A stretch of DNA of 35,325 nucleotides from Bacteroidales bacterium (GTDB lineage: Bacteria; Bacteroidota; Bacteroidia; Bacteroidales; UBA932): NCBI GenBank assembly GCA_024398365.1, contig JAKSJG010000015.1:1-35325 (forward strand). The letters run 5' to 3'. This document shows positions 32,790 through 35,325 of this stretch, one piece after another (position 1 is the stretch's first letter; the number at the start of each line of letters is the position of its first letter). Both the position numbers and the translations under genes were made by a program. Under the pieces are notes generated by a model. It worked only from the letters and a program-made list of their open reading frames with translations, was not told the origin of the DNA and did not search any database.

Positions 32790-33794
32790 ATGAAGGAGAA
32801 TTTCATATATGTCCCGGACCTGGGCGGCCATGACTTCCGCTGTAAGGTCCCTTTGAAGAACACCCGCCAGCAGTTCATTGTCAACGGCAGGGTGCAGGGC
32901 GGCGAGTCTCCGTTCACACTCTCCCTCAAGGAGAATGAAGTGATGGACCAGATGCTCCAGATCATCGGAGTCCGCAACGAGGAGCACAAGGGTCCCCTCT
33001 CCTTCAGCGAACGCTTCCATTTCGGAGCCAACTCCAAAGGCACCATCATAGAGTGCTCACACACCTTCTCACTTGACGAATTCAAGACCGAGGAGACCAT
33101 GGATATCGTGCTCGAAGCAGGCGCCAGCGCCGAATTCTTCATCATGCAGAACGAGCACAACAAGGCGGAGCATTACCTCAACTGCAATGTCGAGATGGCC
33201 GAAGGCGCCAGCCTCAGGATGGTGTTCATCTCACTGCACGGCGGAGTGATTGACAACAAGCTGAACGTCAATCTCAACGGCCGTCACGCCGAATGTGACC
33301 TGAGCGGCCTCTACCTGACCGACAGCAAGCAACTGATGAGCAACTCCATAGTCCTGAAGCACCTCGTGCCGGACTGCCACAGCACCCAACTGTTCAAGGG
33401 CATACTCGACGACGAGGGCGTGACCAAATTCTACGGCGGCATAGTCGTGGCCCAGGACGCACAGCACACCGAAGCCTTCCAGGCCAACCACAACCTGCTG
33501 ATCTCCGACAGCGCCAAGGCCTTCAGCCAGCCGCAGCTCGAGATCTACGCCGACGATGTCAAATGCAGCCACGGCGCCACGGTCGGCCGCCTCAACGAAG
33601 ACGAACTCTTCTACATGCGCACCCGCGGCATCCCGGTCGAGGAAGCCAAGCTGCTCCAGCAGATGGCCTTCGCCTACGAAGTCCTCTCGCACATCACCAA
33701 CGAGGAGCTCCGCGAACGCATGCAGTCCCTGGTCGAGAAGCGCCTCCGCGGCGAATTCGCCCACTGCAAGAACTGCAGCAAGAACTGCTGCTAG
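32790..33794 (+). CDS. sufD: Fe-S cluster assembly protein SufD (short form)
   Basis: 334-residue SufD, partner of SufB in the SufBC2D complex. The beta-helix core and C-terminal blocks are present (AEHYLNCNVEMAEGASL, NLNGRHAECDLSGLY, LPDCHS-like VPDCHSTQLFKGI, KCSHGATVGRLNEDELFYMRTRGIPVEEA) and the tail FAHCKNCSKNCC is the Bacteroidota type. Many SufD proteins are about 440 residues; here the N-terminal helical domain is missing or much reduced, starting at YVPDLGGHDFRCK. Unless a start was lost, this looks like a naturally short variant. No sufS cysteine desulfurase follows; a transposase remnant begins right after the stop. Confidence 0.9.
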   Translation: MKENFIYVPDLGGHDFRCKVPLKNTRQQFIVNGRVQGGESPFTLSLKENEVMDQMLQIIGVRNEEHKGPLSFSERFHFGANSKGTIIECSHTFSLDEFKTEETMDIVLEAGASAEFFIMQNEHNKAEHYLNCNVEMAEGASLRMVFISLHGGVIDNKLNVNLNGRHAECDLSGLYLTDSKQLMSNSIVLKHLVPDCHSTQLFKGILDDEGVTKFYGGIVVAQDAQHTEAFQANHNLLISDSAKAFSQPQLEIYADDVKCSHGATVGRLNEDELFYMRTRGIPVEEAKLLQQMAFAYEVLSHITNEELRERMQSLVEKRLRGEFAHCKNCSKNCC

Positions 33795-34035
33795 GCGCAA
33801 GAATAAATCCGGCACCACCAGCGTGGCCGTCGTTGACAAGAGTTCCGGGAAGTTCCGTGAGCTTAAGACGATCAGCGTGGCTACCGATGAAGTCGAGATT
33901 GAAATGTTGGAACGAAAGGCAAGTCTGTGAATCGAACAATACTCAGGCCGGTTATCATTGGACTTCGATGAGTCCGAAAAGGCTCGTGCCGAATACAAGA
34001 GCATGCTCTCGAATGTGGACCGCACCCTTCTTTTT
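33795..34035 (+). pseudogene. IS transposase N-terminal remnant (IS1634-like)
   Basis: In frame after the sufD stop, codons read RRKNKSGTTSVAVVDKSSGK, then FRELKTISVATDEVEIEMLE, then a TGA (33928-33930), and in the same frame IEQYSGRLSLDFDESEK, ARAEYKSMLSNVDRTLL. This is the opening of an IS1634/IS4-type transposase as found in Bacteroidota (NKSGT.SV.VV.K..GK..E.KTI at the start; a LSN[IV]D..L segment about 60-75 residues later). It lacks a start codon, contains an internal stop and ends abruptly near 34035, so it is dead. No terminal inverted repeats were identified. Confidence 0.7.
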
Positions 34036-34069
34036 TCTTCACTATTAGCAGGAAGAAGAGGAAAATTAT

Positions 34070-34077
34070 TATATTTG
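34070..34077 (+). promoter_or_regulatory. promoter -7 box (TATATTTG) for the lipoprotein gene
   Basis: TATATTTG fits TAnnTTTG and ends 26 bases before the ATG at 34104. No -33 TTG at regular spacing. Confidence 0.5.
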
Positions 34078-34103
34078 AACGGTTTAACTCTATATATCAA
34101 CGT

Positions 34104-34718
34104 ATGGAAAAAATTATGAAAGCATCACGTCTCTTCGTTTTTATTAAGTCCATGGCATCTGTCTTTGCTTCGTTGGTTCTCTTTTCAACGGTTCTGACAG
34201 GATGCGACCCATTAGATTTTGTCCATCACTACAGTGCCCATATCGGTGGATACATCGGTGAAACGGACCTCAAGTCGGCTACTATAGCCGGGCTCGACGG
34301 TTATACCAACGTCAGTACGCAGTTCCCGGAAGGAAGCGATGAATACCAGTACTTTGTCAAAAGGTACATTTTTGAGAAATGGGATGGCAACGGTCCTTCT
34401 GGCAAAGTCCAGTTCTGGCGCGAAACCAAGAAGTCCTCAGACTGGATTGATGAAAAGATACCGGGAGAAGATGGGTATGTCCCGTTCACTAAGGACCTCT
34501 GCTATGAGAACGGAGGAGTGTACCTTGATGGATACAGCTGGCAACAGCCTTGGAAAAGCTTTTCCTGGAAAGTGTACCGCGCCAATTCCGATGAGATGAT
34601 CCTTGTCAGCGAAAAATCCTCCTACTTCTTCAGGATCGTCAAGGGCGAGAAAATCGAGCCTGCTGCGGGGAAAGACGAATCGTCCAGAGAACACGACAGA
34701 GAAAGAGGCATGTTCTAG
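34104..34718 (+). CDS. lipoprotein of unknown function
   Basis: 204-residue protein with a lipoprotein signal: hydrophobic core ASVFASLVLFSTVLTGC with the lipobox VLTGC. The start may be ATG 34104 or 34116. The mature part (about 170 residues) contains a beta-rich domain with many aromatic residues (YFVKRYIFEKWDGN, KVQFWRETKKSSDWID, SWQQPWKSFSWKVYRAN, SYFFRIVKG) and a charged tail ending HDRERGMF. I do not recognise a family. It has its own promoter and a hairpin after the stop, so it is probably monocistronic. Base composition is lower in GC than that of the suf genes. Confidence 0.72.
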   Translation: MEKIMKASRLFVFIKSMASVFASLVLFSTVLTGCDPLDFVHHYSAHIGGYIGETDLKSATIAGLDGYTNVSTQFPEGSDEYQYFVKRYIFEKWDGNGPSGKVQFWRETKKSSDWIDEKIPGEDGYVPFTKDLCYENGGVYLDGYSWQQPWKSFSWKVYRANSDEMILVSEKSSYFFRIVKGEKIEPAAGKDESSREHDRERGMF

Positions 34719-34778
34719 ACTCTTTCTTGCAGCGAGTCAAATTGACTTTACCACTGGTATATAATCGAAGAACAAGAA

Positions 34779-34814
34779 AGAGAGAGCTGACCTGAATCCA
34801 GGCCAGCTCTCTCT
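34779..34814. terminator. hairpin after the lipoprotein gene
   Basis: AGAGAGAGCTG-a-CCTG (34779-34794) pairs with CAGG-c-CAGCTCTCTCT (34799-34814) with one internal mismatch. There is no T-run on the plus strand, so terminator function is uncertain. It is about 60 bases past the stop. Confidence 0.6.
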
Positions 34815-34937
34815 CGATTATGATACCTGACTTTGAGAACCTGGCAAATGACGCAATGGCAATTGCTTAGATAACTGATTATTAAATGGTTGCAAATTAG
34901 GCCATTGCAATCTGGCCAAGCATCTTCTCCCTTACAA

Positions 34938-34969
34938 TTTGCTGAATATCCTAAATCTTTATATCTTTG
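34938..34969 (+). promoter_or_regulatory. strong Bacteroidota-type promoter without an obvious gene
   Basis: TTTG at 34938-34941 and TATCTTTG at 34962-34969 are separated by 20 bases, the closest match to TTTG-N19-TAnnTTTG in the window. Downstream lie the multi-hairpin repeat and, at 35274, the tRNA-Gln gene. No convincing ORF starts here. Confidence 0.65.
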
Positions 34970-35029
34970 CAGCTTGTACGAGAGTCCCTTGACCGCAAAA
35001 GCAACCGGCTTGAGGCGCAAGCATAATGG

Positions 35030-35266
35030 GCGCCTGCAGGCGCTAGCGGGGTCGCGAGCGGGTTCACAGCGGGCATGTTGATGCCCGCGGCCCGAGCAGC
35101 AGGGCTTCAGCCCGCCGGCATCGCATTGGGGCCCCGGAACGGGGTAGCGGTCGTAGCGGCGGGGCTTGAAACCGATAGTAAGGCGGCATCAGCCGCCCGG
35201 CGGAGGGCGGGTCCCGAAGGGACAGGAAGCCCGGGAGCCCGCAGGGGCTCGGGGGTGCAACCCCCG
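35030..35266. repeat. multi-hairpin repeat element, copy 2
   Basis: This copy shares order and linkers with the element at 29541-29801: GCGCCTGCAGGCGC palindrome (35030-35043), a unit (35048-35118) with GCGGGCAT/ATGCCCGC and GGGCTTCAGCCC, GGCGGCATCAGCCGCC (35182-35197) followed by CGGCGGAGG, a stem GTCCC/GGGAC (35211-35223), the linker GGGAGCCCGCAGGGG and a final CGGGGGT-GCA-ACCCCCG. It ends 7 bases before the tRNA-Gln gene. Confidence 0.85.
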
Positions 35267-35273
35267 TAAATAT

Positions 35274-35325
35274 TGAGATATGGTGTAATGGCAGCACTAG
35301 AGATTTTGGTTCTCCCAGTCCAGGT
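35274..35325 (+). tRNA. tRNA-Gln(TTG), 3' part cut by window end
   Basis: Acceptor strand TGAGATA (35274-35280), then TG and a D-arm (GTG..CAC), then the anticodon stem AGAGA/TCTCC with loop TTTTGGT (35304-35310), giving anticodon TTG (35306-35308), then the variable loop and start of the T-arm (CCAGG). The anticodon stem has one A-C mismatch. The 3' acceptor half lies beyond the window. Confidence 0.85.

Noticed and set aside
35075..35269. Open frame in the second repeat copy
   Set aside because: Same reason: low-complexity translation of palindromes.

Overview
The window (about 35.3 kb) looks like chromosomal DNA of a Bacteroidota member, most likely order Bacteroidales. The support is: several promoters of the Bacteroidota type (TAnnTTTG, twice with a TTG or TTTG about 20 nt upstream), a PG0541-type transporter-associated gene beside an RND pump, a split HipA kinase with a short Cys-rich head, a SufB-C-D cluster ending in the CxxC..CC tail seen on Bacteroidota SufD, and many exported proteins with an AQ/N signal-peptidase junction. 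By eye the core is GC-rich, while 25.4-29.5 kb is visibly more AT-rich. The family cannot be fixed from this sequence alone.

Layout. 1-0.5 kb: 3' part of trmB. 0.5-9.2 kb (minus): a seven-gene run dsbD > TolC-like outer-membrane factor > membrane fusion lipoprotein > RND pump > PG0541-type small protein > trxA > small beta-barrel protein, which couples multidrug-type efflux to thiol redox. 9.3-15.6 kb: housekeeping genes kbl, gpmI, rnr, ispE and a deoxynucleoside kinase, with promoters and a bidirectional terminator. 15.6-23.6 kb: an exported CsgG/LpoB-like protein converging on a five-gene operon (minus) in which every product is exported: an OmpA/zinc-ribbon/LamG-like protein, a helical protein with a related N-terminus, a lysozyme or lytic-transglycosylase-like protein, a helical repeat protein, and a large protein with a Gly/Ala-rich hydrophobic stretch. 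This operon is the best candidate for an undescribed system. 23.7-25.4 kb: a ThiL-fold protein that has lost the family's metal and phosphate ligands, then a lipoprotein with 35 cysteines.

25.4-29.5 kb is an accessory island. It holds a DUF3791/DUF3990 (ADP-ribosyltransferase-like) toxin-antitoxin-like operon, an outer-membrane protein, a probable Imm26-like immunity gene next to the C-terminal remnant of a polymorphic toxin, and a tripartite HipB-HipS-HipT system with three regularly spaced operator-like boxes. 29.5-34.0 kb: a multi-hairpin repeat element, then sufB-pnuC-sufC-sufD, then a transposase remnant where sufS might be expected. 34.1-35.3 kb: a lipoprotein gene, a promoter without an obvious gene, a second copy of the multi-hairpin repeat, and the 5' part of a tRNA-Gln(TTG) cut by the window end.
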